From Telmatactis stephensoni (taxonomy: Eukaryota > Cnidaria > Anthozoa > Actiniaria > Isophelliidae), in NCBI GenBank assembly GCA_029948255.1, contig JALIZF010001673.1, positions 496,001 through 560,000 on the forward strand: DNA of 64,000 nucleotides, read 5' to 3'. The translations under genes and the position numbers were made by a program. Below the pieces are notes generated by a model that ran no database searches, was not told the DNA's origin, and saw nothing but the letters and a program-made list of their open reading frames with translations. This document shows, one piece after another, positions 42,275 to 53,686 of the stretch (its first letter is position 1; each line of letters starts with the position of its first letter).

Positions 42275-43417
42275 TTACTGTGTAATAGAGTCCTGACTAT
42301 CAATTTTGGTGAGATTCAAAGTTCGACAATCCTTTCTACTCAATACCTCGGTCATATCATTTATGACCCGTGGGGGGTAAACTAAGTCACTATTGTACAG
42401 CGCATCACACATTGCGCAAGCTCTCCTGGGAGCATCTAATTTATAGATCCTTTTCCATTTGAAATATTTTAGATAAGCATCATCGTTCTTGTGGAGATAA
42501 ATCAGATACTTAGCTAGGTCTTTGGGAGAAACAAAGTCTCGAACGTCGATATACGAATTAGGGATTGCTAGTTTGGGATTAGAGTAGTTCCCACCTCCAA
42601 AAACAATAGGCACTACGTCATTATCTAAAGCGTTCTCCCAGTACTTTTCAGTGATGTAATCCTGACAGTTTTTATTTTCAAAGGCAAGATAGAACTTGTA
42701 ACGCTGCAGAAGAAGTCTACAAGATGTTGATCGTCGTGGAAGTGGACACTTCAAGAACCCACAAGCACCATAGATGTCAACTTGTATATATTTACTTAGT
42801 TGCATCACGTATTCATTACGCTCCTTACCATTGCAGTTGCTTACCATCCATGCAACAAATAAGTCTTTATTTTCTAAGTCAATTTCACCACTATCTTGAT
42901 CATCTAGCGTACGAGAAACATATCGACCATACGGCACATGGATTTCAGATTTCTGATGATAAGTCATTGTCCAATTAAACACACCTTTAAAGTTAGAAAT
43001 GTTGTAATTGGAAGGGTTTTCCATTGTGAAATAAAACCAAATCTGTTCTGGTCTCGTTCGATTAGGCAGAGTTCTTATGTCTGGTCCATGAAAGCCAACA
43101 GCATCGGCAAGTGGTAGTAGATTTTTATCATACGTAATTTGACATAATTTGTTATTACAATTGTCAAAAGCCATTGTTCCGGGTAAAATCGGCGGTCGAA
43201 GTGGTCCTGCAGTAGTGTGATCATTCCAGAGCTGACCAAAGAATGGCGTATATAGAAGTATCAGTTTAACTCTCTCATGTTGCCTTTTAATCTGATGGGT
43301 GACCACTAAATAATTGCCTTTAACATTCTGTGATATTTTGTATATGATACTGATATGAAGCAGCAGACCAAAGCCCGTTAATAGTGTTGTGTATACAAAT
43401 ATCCTGCGATAATTCAT
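42275..43417 (-). CDS. Alpha-(1,3)-fucosyltransferase-like protein (GT10), intronless
   Basis: 380 residues, the length expected for this family. A short cytosolic N-terminus (MNYRR) is followed by one hydrophobic segment (about residues 7-27), giving type II Golgi topology. The N-terminal donor-side domain spans about 50-165. The GT10 signature is at about 239-274: YKFYLAFENKNCQDYITEKY then WENAL...VPIVFGG, with the ENK/YITEKY residues that contact GDP-fucose. Conserved cysteines follow (CAMCDA, 334-339; C364). Potential N-glycosylation sites include NRT (119), NIS (139), NWT (148), NYS (277) and NLT (368). The family transfers fucose from GDP-fucose to GlcNAc in glycan chains. The upstream ATG choice is supported by the signal-anchor. 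Which acceptor it uses cannot be told from sequence. It is on the same strand as KANSL3 and upstream of it. Confidence 0.92.
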   Translation of the reverse strand: MNYRRIFVYTTLLTGFGLLLHISIIYKISQNVKGNYLVVTHQIKRQHERVKLILLYTPFFGQLWNDHTTAGPLRPPILPGTMAFDNCNNKLCQITYDKNLLPLADAVGFHGPDIRTLPNRTRPEQIWFYFTMENPSNYNISNFKGVFNWTMTYHQKSEIHVPYGRYVSRTLDDQDSGEIDLENKDLFVAWMVSNCNGKERNEYVMQLSKYIQVDIYGACGFLKCPLPRRSTSCRLLLQRYKFYLAFENKNCQDYITEKYWENALDNDVVPIVFGGGNYSNPKLAIPNSYIDVRDFVSPKDLAKYLIYLHKNDDAYLKYFKWKRIYKLDAPRRACAMCDALYNSDLVYPPRVINDMTEVLSRKDCRTLNLTKIDSQDSITQ

Positions 43418-44195
43418 ACTCCATTGAAATGTTTTGACTTTAGCTTCTACCCGTAGTTAAAATCAAAGTATCAATATCCAAAAGATCAACCGTCAAATTG
43501 AAAAAAGAACAATACAACCTGCTGCCAACTGGTTTGGATGATCTATTATTCATTACGTCGTGCGCCCTTTCAAGAAAAAAAATCCCCTGTTACCATGGTA
43601 TTTTTAAACATCCTCAGAAAGCATTATGGTAGTCAGGTTACACAAGATAAATCATAGTCAACAGAACAGAACAGAAGAAAGTTTTATTGATCAATTGAGT
43701 GCATGCTTACAAGTTATAACTAGTAAGTCCGGTCACACTAGAGTGGCTCATGATTTCCCTGGGTGGGAGATGGAGGAGCAGTCAGTTACAAACAAACAAC
43801 AACAAACAAAACGTTTTATTTGGCACTGTATACTTAAAGTACATAAGTGATATCCAAATATATTAAATTATTCTATAATTTTAAGTTTCTAGTTTCCTTT
43901 CTCGTATCAGCATGCATTTATATACATGTGCTGACACAGTTTTTTGTAGAAAGCTTGTTCTGGGACTCATCAAAAAAAAAATAAAATAAAATAAAATAAA
44001 AAACGATTATCTGTGTTCATTTTGTTGATATTAATATTAGTATTTTTTCAATAAGTTCTGCTAATTCTTTTCTGTTGGTGGACACCGTACCAGATAAGAA
44101 AATGCTTTTCCGATTCTATTCCCAGTTCAGTTATGTTTCCTTTGTTGGTATCTCGATTAGAGGTGATGTGTGTGTGTGTGTGTGTGTTTGTGTAT
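43418..44195. other. No gene recognised
   Basis: Upstream region of the fucosyltransferase-like gene. No clear TATA box at a useful distance. The short ORFs (43626-43850, 44075-44281) have no domain. An AAAAT-rich run lies at 43970-44000 and a (TG)n run at 44166-44187. Confidence 0.5.
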
Positions 44196-44590
44196 CCGTA
44201 GTTGTGAGGACCAAAACGTGTTTTCACACCGACGTTACGAGGACCACCGTAGTTGTGAGGACCAACATCTGGTCCTCGTAACGTTTTTTGCCGTAAACCC
44301 TATAAAATGCTATTTTACAGCTTCTCCACGCTTATTGGGCCGGTCTTCGTAAACCACCAAATGTTGACCAAATTTTGTGGTCCTTATAAACCATGATACA
44401 CACTCCTTGGATATTTTTTGCCATATTTTGGCTATTTGAATGAAACGAGAGTCATTTGATGGTGGGACTAAACGACTAATATACAGACTATAAAATAGCA
44501 CTAACGACATTAGCATACACTCTTACTTGATATTGTTGAACACACACAATTTTTACTGGTCCTCATAACGTAGGTGAAGCCGTCCAGTAG
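44196..44590. repeat. Isolated copies of the large satellite's core in both orientations
   Basis: ACACCGACGTTACGAGGACC plus ACCGT at 44226-44250 is the exact conserved core of the satellite at 50215-59340. GGTCCTCGTAACG at 44271-44283 is the same core inverted. Weaker relatives are GTTGTGAGGACCA (44201, 44251), GTGGTCCTTATAAACC (44379) and TGGTCCTCATAACGTAGG (44559). The arrangement resembles a decayed foldback element. Confidence 0.7.
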
Positions 44591-44903
44591 ATACACACAC
44601 CATGGATGTTAAGACTTAAGGAAAAAGTTGCTTCAGCTAAGACATAAACTGTGCGGCAATCGTTATCGATCACTATCGCAATTATTCAGAATTTCTTTTC
44701 CGTATTATCCTTTAAATGCTTCTAATACTTATTCACTAGAGAACACAAAACAAAAGTGGTTCATACTTTAAAATTGTCTTTCCGTCCGATGAGTCGCATA
44801 TGTTTCCACAAAACGAAACATAAATAGTGTAAAAAACATGCGGGAGGGGAAGGCCAGAAGCTTAGGGAGGAGGGCGAGGAAGGGAATGGAGGGTGTGAGA
44901 GGA

Positions 44904-45171
44904 GGTCGGTTGGCTCAGTTGGTGGAGCGCCGGTCTTCAGTGGGGAAGTTCGGGCCGGTTCGACTCCTGACCGGACCAACACTCAAGGTCTATAAATAAT
45001 TGAGGAGAAGGTGTTCCCTTTGTAATTACATCTGCAAATGGTGAGACGTTAAAGAAACAACACACCACTATTCGGGGAGAACAGGCCATGAAGTTGCCGT
45101 TATTACACTACAGGGCCCACAGTAATTGGCGAAAGGTGTTGTGATGTCCCTGCCTTAATTCATTGGAAGGT
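44904..45171 (+). mobile_element. tRNA-derived SINE
   Basis: A-box TGGCTCAGTTGG (44911-44922) and B-box GGTTCGACTCC (44957-44967) form a good RNA polymerase III internal promoter. About 200 bp of unique body follow (AGACGTTAAAGAAACAAC, near 45044), leading to the simple-repeat tail. Internal promoter, body and A-rich tail together make a typical SINE. Confidence 0.75.
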
Positions 45172-45942
45172 AAAACTACTAAACTAAAACTAAAACTAAA
45201 AACTAAAACCTAAACTAAAACTAAAACTAAAACTAAAACTAAAACTAACAAACTAAAACTAAAACTAAACTAAAACTAAAACTAAAAACTAAAAACTAAA
45301 ACTAAAACTAAAACTAAAACTAAAACTAAAACTAAAACTAAAACTAAAACTAAAACTAAAACTAAAACTAAAACTAAAATAAAACTAAAACTAAAACTAA
45401 AACTAAAACTAAAACTAAAACTAAAACTAAAACTAAAACTAAAACTAAAACTAAAACTAAAACTAAAACTAAAACTAAAACTAAAACTAAAACTAAAACT
45501 AAAACTAAAACTAAAACTAAAACTAAAACTAAAACTAAAACTAAAACTAAAACTAAAACTAAAACTAAACTAAACTAAAACTAAAACTAAAACTAAAACT
45601 AAAACTAAAACTAAAACTAAAACTAAAACTAAAACTAAAACTAAAACTAAAACTAAAACTAAAACTAAAACTAAAACTAAAACTAAAACTAAAACTAAAG
45701 CTAAAGCTAAAGCTAAAGCTAAAGCTAAAGCTAAAGCTAAAGCTAAAGCAGCTAAAACTAAAACAGCTAAAGCTAAAACAGCTAAAACTAAAACAGCTAA
45801 AACTAAAACAGCTAAAACTAAAACAGCTAAAACTAAAACAGCTAAAACTAAAACAGCTAAAACTAAAACAGCTAAAACTAAAACAGCTAAAACTAAAACA
45901 GCTAAAACTAAAACAGCTAAAACTAAAACAGCTAAAACTAAG
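45172..45942. repeat. (CTAAAA)n hexanucleotide array, expanded SINE tail
   Basis: About 770 bp of CTAAAA repeats with a few 5- and 7-base slips. The 3' part changes to a CTAAAG block (45700-45745) and then to an 18-base composite, CAGCTAAAACTAAAA with extra bases (45748-45940). It directly follows the SINE body and so looks like an amplified retroposon tail. The minus-strand ORF 45565-46014 (Phe/Ser/Cys repeats) is an artefact of this array. Confidence 0.95.
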
Positions 45943-47299
45943 GGAGGGAAGCCGGGTGGGGGAGGAAGAGAAAGAGAGGGAGAAAAAGAAGGAGAGGGAA
46001 TTAAATCGAGTCAATCTACAATCTTGGACAAAACTGCCTGAGGCAGTACAGGTTTTCGCAGAGATAATTTTATATCATTCTCGTCAGGTACAGATCAAAA
46101 ACATTGCCAACAGCTAGAGCTTTTCTGACTTGAGACGAAGCGAAAGGCCGTTTCTCAAGCTGAAAGCCAAAGGGACGTCAGAAGTCAAGGGGAAAAATAC
46201 GATTAACAATTTGATAAACACGCAAGTTAGACCTTCTTAAACCTACTTCATTTTTCTTTTGATTCTTTTTTAATTAACTAGAAAAAACTACACATCTTTC
46301 TTTCACGAGTTCAATAAAATCACTCTATGTATGTGTTATGGAAGAGAAAACCAATAGTTTACTACATACAACAATAATTAATTAAGAATTAGTTTGAAAC
46401 TTTGGAATTTAAAAGTTAGGTAAATATTTATATCTATTCATAGGAACTAGAATGACATTTTGACGTTTCTTAACAGTTTAGTAATTTTCTGTATTTATCC
46501 GTTGGGAAAATTGGTAGACACTCAGGCGCCAGGTGTGTCAGGTCTACCTAGATATTAGATAACAGGAATTGGACGCCTTTTTGGAGTATAGGACTTAGCG
46601 AGGCCACGCCTTATTATTTACCAAAGGTGTGTTCGCCCTATGCCCACCTTTGTGCCTAGTTTTACTTAGTTTTCTTATATTTCTTTAATCATTTTACATA
46701 GTAGGATGACCCTTCACTTTTGTCACAAGTACGTATAACTTTAGTCATTTTTCTTAGTCTTTCTTCATATCAGAATCCTGGTTTTCTTATTAGAATCTCA
46801 CGAAGCTCCTACAATGTCTAATAGTCGTATGATTTCTTTAGACCAATCTTAGAGTACAACCAGCCCCACGTGTGAATGATAGACACTGTCAATTATTAGT
46901 CTTTAGAAAACTAGTAGAAATACACTAAAACTCTCTGCTCAGAGAGTAAGAGCAGAAGTCAGGCGACAATAAAACCATTCGAACGGTACCAGCTCTATCG
47001 AGATTTCCCTCGTAACATATGTTTCTGGAAATATGAATTTTTGCACAATTTTCTACGCGATAAAAGGCAAATAATATTACAAACTAACATAGCAGATAGC
47101 TATTCGTTTAAAGGCGCTGATACACGCTGTAATTCTTTTCTGCAATTTACTCTGCAATTCTAGATGTTGAAATGTTGGAGTGTTGAAATATAACAAATAT
47201 ATTAAACAATGATATATCTTTATGAATTAGTAATTCTGATTGGCTATATACTTCGAAAAGTTGCTGTTGCGTTGCACGACCTTCCGCGATGATACACTC
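45943..47299. other. No gene recognised
   Basis: Unique A/T-rich sequence, with a purine-rich patch at 45942-46000. Confidence 0.5.
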
Positions 47300-47415
47300 T
47301 GCAACAAGGCCCGGCTGTTCGAAAGTGGATTTTAGCGCTATACCAGGATTAACTGCGAATGCTTTCCTTAGAGTTAACCCAGGATTAGCGCTAATCGGTT
47401 TTCGAACAACCTGGC
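47300..47415. repeat. Palindromic 'GTTAACCCAGGATTAGCGC' element
   Basis: Related to 33130-33255. Outer words GGCCCGGCTGTTCGAAAG and TTTTCGAACAACCTGGCC form an inverted pair. The ORFs on both strands here are by-products of the symmetry. Confidence 0.65.
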
Positions 47416-47604
47416 CCAGACGCACATTGCTTAAAAAATTGCAGGAAAAAGTTCGAAGTTTTGAACTTTCTGAAATATGCTATTATATATACTATTTTAT
47501 AATATTCTAAATATACTACTATATACATTACTAAAGACACTAATGAACTAGTTCAGAACTTGATTAACTGATACTAATTAACTCTAAATAATCACTTTTC
47601 GTCA

Positions 47605-47712
47605 CACCTATGGGCTAGGGAAGCCCTATCCCCTAGGGGCACCCTCCTTTGCATGTGAAACGAACTGTGTAAAGCAAAGGAGAAGGGGCGCCCTACCACC
47701 TAAGGTAACCCT
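47605..47712. repeat. Dispersed repeat, inverted copy at 50030-50115
   Basis: GCATGTGAAACGAACTGTGT, followed by AAAGCAAAGGAGAAGGGGC. The complement of these words appears at 50050-50100. Two members of one short repeat family in opposite orientation. Confidence 0.7.
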
Positions 47713-47748
47713 ATACTACAAGTCAGGTCAATTCCGCACGGGATCTAG

Positions 47749-48535
47749 ACTTTTGGGAATAAAGTCGACAGTAGTTCTCTGAATCCAATTGCTTCTGAGT
47801 CTGAATCCCGTGTGGAATTTTGCAACAGATAATAAGGTGTTGTTTTGAATAAATTAACAAACCGTGAGGGTTTTACCTTGGCCGCCCGAACGTCGACTTG
47901 ATGTACTTGCTTACTTTTGAAGCTTACTGATATACCTAGTGCAGCAAAGACAAAGACACTTGGCAACAGGTATTTTGACATCTTGTTCTATCCCATACCC
48001 TGAAAATTTCACAAAACAATTCGACAGAATTTGTAGAAGTCGAAGGAATACAAATTCGCAACGTTCACCTCGTGGTCACAAAAATTACTCTCTAAGTTTG
48101 CTTGAGGATAACATTGGCGTTTAGCTTCTCATGTCTCTATATTTTGTTCACAAGTTACAACTGGCATTTGTCTTTCTTATAGCAGATACGGTTCTCGCTG
48201 TTTTTGAAATTTTGTTGAGATTTTGGCGGTATTTTGACTACATAATTTGCGTCGTAACAGGCAGCGCAAATTTTGTATCGCAACTTATAAGGATTAAATT
48301 GGCGCGATACATGTTGTATGCAGTCCTGTTGCCTTCATACTGGATTAATGAAATAGAAAAATAAATCACCTTAGAATTTGGGATTTATGACCAATTCGCA
48401 GAAAAATCATCATCAGTACAAATTTCAAGGCTTGTAGACAAATGCCTGCAAATTTCTCTGAAACCGGACAAGGTTTTGATGTAAAAAGACGTAATTATGT
48501 CTGACAAACAAATCAATAGGTACGGGCCACCTTAA
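47749..48535 (-). mobile_element. Second copy of the TTAA-ended transposon, internally deleted
   Basis: Aligns with 8506-9363 in the same orientation, with scattered substitutions and small indels. It begins at the same TTAA-flanked end (complement GGTGGCCCGTACCTATTG). Only the first about 790 bp, including the first exon-like ORF (47745-47981, ending RELLSTLFPKV), is present; the transposase core is missing. Confidence 0.8.
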
Positions 48536-48795
48536 ATGATGGTTCGCTATGGTATGATGGAGACTGAAAATGGCCTCCCGACCACTATTTTTGATCGGAA
48601 GACAAAGAAACAAACTTGAATCCAAACAAATTGACTGAGTTGTTGTTGTTATTGTTTTTGTTATGGTTGTGGTTGAGTTGTTAAATCAAAATCTATATTC
48701 GAGTAAAAGGTATTTCTTTTTAATTTAAAAAGTACAATTCTGAAAAACGCTTTCAAGTGAATACTTTTAAGTGAAGTAAAAACTCAACGAACATA
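48536..48795. other. No gene recognised
   Basis: Short unique segment with a GTTGTTGTT-rich patch (48640-48680). Confidence 0.4.
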
Positions 48796-48870
48796 TCTGG
48801 TGGCGTAGTGGTAAGTGAAAGGGTTAGGGTTAGGGACAAGGGTTCAAGTCCCATTCAATATTATAGAAAT
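48796..48870 (+). mobile_element. tRNA-like SINE head with TTAGGG repeats between the boxes
   Basis: A-box TGGCGTAGTGG (48801-48811) and B-box GGTTCAAGTCC (48841-48851). GGGTTAGGGTTAGGG (48821-48835), the metazoan telomere motif, occupies the place of the anticodon arm, so this is not a working tRNA. Confidence 0.5.
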
Positions 48871-49628
48871 CTTTAACCCGTCTTTTCACGAAGTTTACAA
48901 AATAAGAATACCGGTAAAAATACCAACACTGAAATCGTGTAATACTGAAACTTGGAAAATAGCACTATATATAGAAAAAATGTAAAACTAATATCTTTCC
49001 ACATTTTTGGAGGGGAAATGTTTTTAATTTTCAAACATATCCTAACTTATAACCGGACAATGCCAAAAAAAAATCATTAAAGTCGATGTTTATGTGCGGA
49101 AAATACGGAGAATTATTTCATAGTCAATTCAGATTAGTTATCATAGTTTTTTTTTTTTTTTGCAGGAGATTATGTTCAAAATTTTTACTTACGAATTAAT
49201 CTTCTCTTGTTTGTATTCAATACGAAAAGTTTGTCTTTTGACTGAGTTCAAAAAATACGGGGCAGAGGAACTCGATGGCGCGCTTTACCGGTTTGCCTTC
49301 AGTTCCGGATCTTTACACAGATACAACGCTGCCTTGCGACAGAGAATTACGCGCCCTGTATATTACTTGAACGATAAGTGATACTGTCGATGCTGATTGT
49401 ATTCCAGCTCCACATCAGTTCCTATATTCCTTTTCCGTTTTTCGGCTTGTTTTCGAAGCTTTTCAATTTGGAACAGGTCTGCTCGCAACTACGTCTTCTG
49501 TTTGTTAAAAATTAACATAATCAAGAACTCTCTATTTCATGATCAGTAAGATTTATTCTGCAGACTTCAAAGCCACAAACATATTTAGAAGGCTGAACAT
49601 ATTTATGCCTGCGAGCGTTATATTTCTA
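48871..49628. other. No gene recognised
   Basis: A/T-rich, with a poly-T run at about 49148-49161. The ORF at 49160-49381 has no domain. Confidence 0.5.
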
Positions 49629-49799
49629 TTCTAATTATATAGCTGCTTCTAAATCACATATTGCCAACAGATAGATTTTTCTTTAATTTTGGTTGACTGT
49701 CCAATTTTTCTTAAATTGGACACTTGAAATTGGACAGTTTACCAAAAAATAGAGATAAGTGCTCATAATATTGGATTTAGAGGCAGCTATATAATTAAT
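49629..49799. repeat. Foldback element
   Basis: AATTATATAGCTGCTTCTAA at the left and its near complement TTAGAGGCAGCTATATAATT at the right. A second internal inversion uses TGTCCAATTTTTCTTAAATT / AAATTGGACAGT words shared with the neighbour at 49808. Confidence 0.75.
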
Positions 49800-49807
49800 A
49801 AGTAACA

Positions 49808-49957
49808 GGAATCCATGCTTGTCCAATTTGAAAATAATTGGACGAAGAAAATTCCGAGGACTGCCAAAATTGGACGAGGCCGCAGGCCGAGTCCAATTTG
49901 GCAGTCAGAGGAATTTTTTGAGTTCAATTATTTTCAAATTGGACAGCATGGAGTCCT
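49808..49957. repeat. Palindrome with TTGGAC words
   Basis: GTCCAATTTGAAAATAATTG near 49821 is inverted at about 49924-49945. The centre is GAGGCCGCAGGCCGAG. About 65-bp imperfect arms. Confidence 0.85.
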
Positions 49958-49999
49958 ATTACATATACGAAGCGTTGAATCTCTTCTAATGTCTCTGCA

Positions 50000-50115
50000 C
50001 AGGGCCCGTTCACATGAGAGAGGGTGTCCCTATGTAGTAGCGTTAGGATGCCCCTTCTCCTTTATTTTACGCAGTTCGTTTCACATGCAAAGAAGCGTGC
50101 CCCTAGCCCTTAGGC
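50000..50115. repeat. Dispersed repeat, inverted relative of 47605-47712
   Basis: Contains CGCAGTTCGTTTCACATGCA and CCCCTTCTCCTTTATTTTAC, the complement of the words at 47640-47690. Confidence 0.7.
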
Positions 50116-50214
50116 TTTTTTCAGCCACAATGTTATTCTAATAAAGAAGTGTTATTTGAAACACTCGTGCTTTTTAACCAATACAATGCAGATTAAATTC
50201 TAATACATATCTTG

Positions 50215-53024
50215 CACAGGACTAAAAACCGACGTTAGAAGGACCAACGTGTATTTCAGCAAAAAGCACGATTTTCTTGACCTATTAAACTCTAATGCAT
50301 ACCACTGGACTCAACAACGACGTTATGAGGACCATCGTCTATTTCAGCAAAAAGCACGAGTTTCTTGACCTATTAAACTCTAATGCATAACAACGGACTC
50401 AACACCGACGTTACGAGGACCACCGTTTATTTCAGCAAATAGCCTGACTGTCCTAACTAACAAATGTCTAATACATACCACTAGACTCAACAACGACGTT
50501 ACGAGGACTACCGTGTATTTCAGCAAATGGCATGAGTTTCTTGACAAACTAAACTCTAATGCATACCACTAATGGATTCAACACCAACGTTACGAGGACG
50601 ACCGTGTATTTCAGCAAATAGTATGAGTTTCTTGACCTATTAAACTCTAATCCATAAAAGTGATCTCAACACCGACGTTACGAGGACTACCGTGTATTTC
50701 AGCAAATAGCATGCGTTTCTTGACTAACTACACTCTAATACACACCACTGAACGAAACACCAACGTTACGAGGACCACCGTGTATTTCAGCAAATGTAAT
50801 GAACATACTGAGAAACTAAACTCTAATGCATACCACTGGATTCAACACCGACGTTACGAGGACCACTGCGGTGTATTTCAGGATATGGCCTGAGTTTCCC
50901 GACTGACCTGACAAACAAAAGTCTAATTCAGATCTAATACATCAAACCACTGGACTCAACACCGACTTTACGAGGACCACCATGTATTTCAGCAAATAGC
51001 ATGGGTTTCCTGACTAACAAAAGTCTAATACACACCACTAAACGAAACACCGTCGTTACGAGGACCACCGTGTATTTCGGCAAATGCGCTGAGTTTATTG
51101 ACTAGCTACACTTTAATGCATACCACTGGACTCAACACCGACGTTACGAGGACCACGGTATATGTCAGCAAATAGCATGGGTTTTCTGACTAATTAAAGA
51201 CTAATACAATCCACTGCACTCAATACCGGCGTTACGACGACCACCGTGTATTACGGCAAATGGGCTGACTGTCCTGACTAACAAAAGTCTAATACACACC
51301 ACTGAACGAAACACCGACGTTAAGAGGACCAACGTACGTGTATTTCGGGAAATGTGCCGAGTTGCTTCACTAACTGCACTTTAATGTATTCTACTGGACT
51401 CAACACTGACGTTACGAGGATCACCGCCGTGTATTACGGCAAATGGCCTGACTGTCCTGACTAACAAAAGTCTAATACACACCACTGAACGAAACACCGA
51501 CGTTACGAGGACCAACCTGTATTTCAGCAAATGTAATGATCTTGCTTACAAACTAAACTCTAATGCATACCACTGGACTCAACACCGACGCTACGAGGAC
51601 CACCGTGTATTTCAGCAAATGGGCTGAGTTTCCTGACTAACAAAAGTCTAATACACACCACTGAACGAAACACCGACGTTACGAGGACCACCGTGTATTT
51701 CAGCAAATGGGCTGAGTTTCCTGACTAACAAGAGTATAATACACACCACTGAACGAAACACCGACGTTACGAGGACCACCGTGTATCATAGCAAATGGCC
51801 TGAGTTTCCTGACTAACTAAAGTTTAATACACACCACTGAATGAAATGCCGACGTTACGAGTACCACCGTCTATTTCAACAAATGGGTTGAGTTTCCTGA
51901 CTAACAAAAGTCTAATACACACCACTGAACGAAACACCGACGTTACGAGGACCACCGTGTATTTCAGCACATGGGCTGAGTTTCCTGACTAACAAGAGTC
52001 TAATACACACCACTAAACGAAACACCGACGTTACGAGGACCACCGTGTATTTCAGCAAATGGGCTGAGATTCCTGACTAACTAAAGTTTAATACACACCA
52101 CTGAATGAAATACCGACGTTACGAGTACCACCGTCTATTTCAACAAATGGGCTGAGTTTCCTGACTAACAAAAGTCTAATACACACCACTGAACGAAACA
52201 CCGACGTTACGAGGACCACCGTGTATTTCAGCAAATGGGCTGAGTTTCCTGACTAACAAAAGTCTAATACACACCACTGAACGAAACACCGACGTTACGA
52301 GGACCACCGTGTATTTCAGCAAATGCGCTGAGTTTCCTGACTAACAAAAGTCTAATACACACCACTGAACGAAACACGGACGTTACGAGGACCACCGTGT
52401 ATTTCAGCAAATGTAATGATCTTACTGACAAAAAAACTCTAATGCATACCAGTGGACTCAACATCGACGTAGCGAGGATCACCGAGCATTTCAACAAATA
52501 GCATGACTGTCCCTACTAACAAAAGTCTAATACATACCACTGGACTCAACACCGACGTTACAAGGACCACCGTGTATTTCAGAAAATGGGCTGAGTTTCC
52601 TGACTAACAAAAGTCTAATACACACCACTGAACAAACACCGACGTTAAGAGAACCACCGTATAGTTCAGCAAATAAAATGAGTTTTCTGACTAATTACAG
52701 TCTAATACAATCCACTGCACTCAATACCGTCGTTACGAGGACCACCGTGTATTCCAGCAAATGGGCTTAGTTTCCTGACTAAAAAAAGTCCAGTACACAC
52801 CACTGAACGAAACACCGTCGTTACGAGGACCACCGTGTATTTCGGCAGATGCGCTGAGTTTCCTGAATAACAAAAGTCTAATACACACCACTAAACGAAA
52901 TACCGAATTTACGAGGAGCACCGTGTATTTCGGCAAATACGCTGAGTTTATTGACTAGCTACACTTTAATGCATACCACTAGACTTAACAACAACGTTAG
53001 GAGGACCACCGTATAGTTCAGCAA
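50215..53024. repeat. Large satellite, first block
   Basis: Tandem repeats with a period of about 80-88 bp. In homogeneous parts (for example 51600-52330 and 53990-54200) successive cores are 88 bp apart. Each unit has the well-conserved core ACCGACGTTACGAGGACCAC followed by CGTGTATTTCAGCAAAT, and a more variable linker (GGGCTGAGTTTCCTGACTAA, or AGCATGAGTTT, or GTAATGATCTTACTGAC) ending in ACACACCACTGAACG or ATACCACTGGACTC. Linker types occur in mixed order. No gene. Confidence 0.97.
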
Positions 53025-53686
53025 CTCAAGGGTGTTAAGGCTTGGCATTTTTCAATTTCTCAAAAATTTAGCTTTTCTAAATATTTTTGTGTGGTTTGAA
53101 CGTCTGATGTTCAAATTAAGCATGAAGGTAATAGTAGGGATCCTTAAGATATGAAATGCTAAATCAATGGTAAAGGATGGTCACGTGACCGGAAATTGAT
53201 TAAATAAGAAAATTTGCAAATGGGCTGGCGAAGTTTTTACTTTTCAAAAACATTTTCAATTAGAACTATTAAGCTAGTCAGGTTAAACAAGAATCAGTCC
53301 GGAATGGTCGACTTTTTCTTATTTCAAGGAAGATAATGAACAAAGTTTTGTTTAATACCTTGGTCACGTGACCTATTTTGTAAAATATTTTGCCAGGAAA
53401 ATGAGACAGTCATCTATTCCGGACAGAAACCTGCTTAATGGCTCCTAAGAAACACGTTTATAAAGAAATATATTTTATTGAAGTAAAACCCATCGGCCCA
53501 TTTGAATTTATCGATTTTTACATTTCTGAGGTCACGTGACCACTCAAAAATGTAATTATTATACTTGAAATACGGAGACCCCTAAGATACACCCAGGTAC
53601 CAAATCTCACTTTTCTAGGTAAAATTTTAGCAGAGTTATGCCAGAAACTGCAATTATGGAAAAATCCAAGCCTTAACACCCTTGAG
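53025..53686. mobile_element. TIR element inserted in the satellite, with three GGTCACGTGACC sites
   Basis: A 662-bp insert with perfect inverted ends CTCAAGGGTGTTAAGGCTTG (left) and the complement (right). It interrupts a satellite unit whose consensus (CAGCAAATAGCATG) resumes after it; about two A residues seem duplicated. The interior carries three copies of the 12-bp palindrome GGTCACGTGACC at 53179-53190, 53362-53373 and 53530-53541. No coding capacity; non-autonomous DNA transposon. Confidence 0.85.

Noticed and set aside
44904..44980. Functional tRNA gene
   Set aside because: The variable region and acceptor arm do not fold properly and the sequence continues into a SINE body.
45565..46014. 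149-codon minus ORF rich in Phe/Ser/Cys
   Set aside because: Direct translation of the CTAAAA hexanucleotide array; six-base periodicity explains the two-residue repeats.
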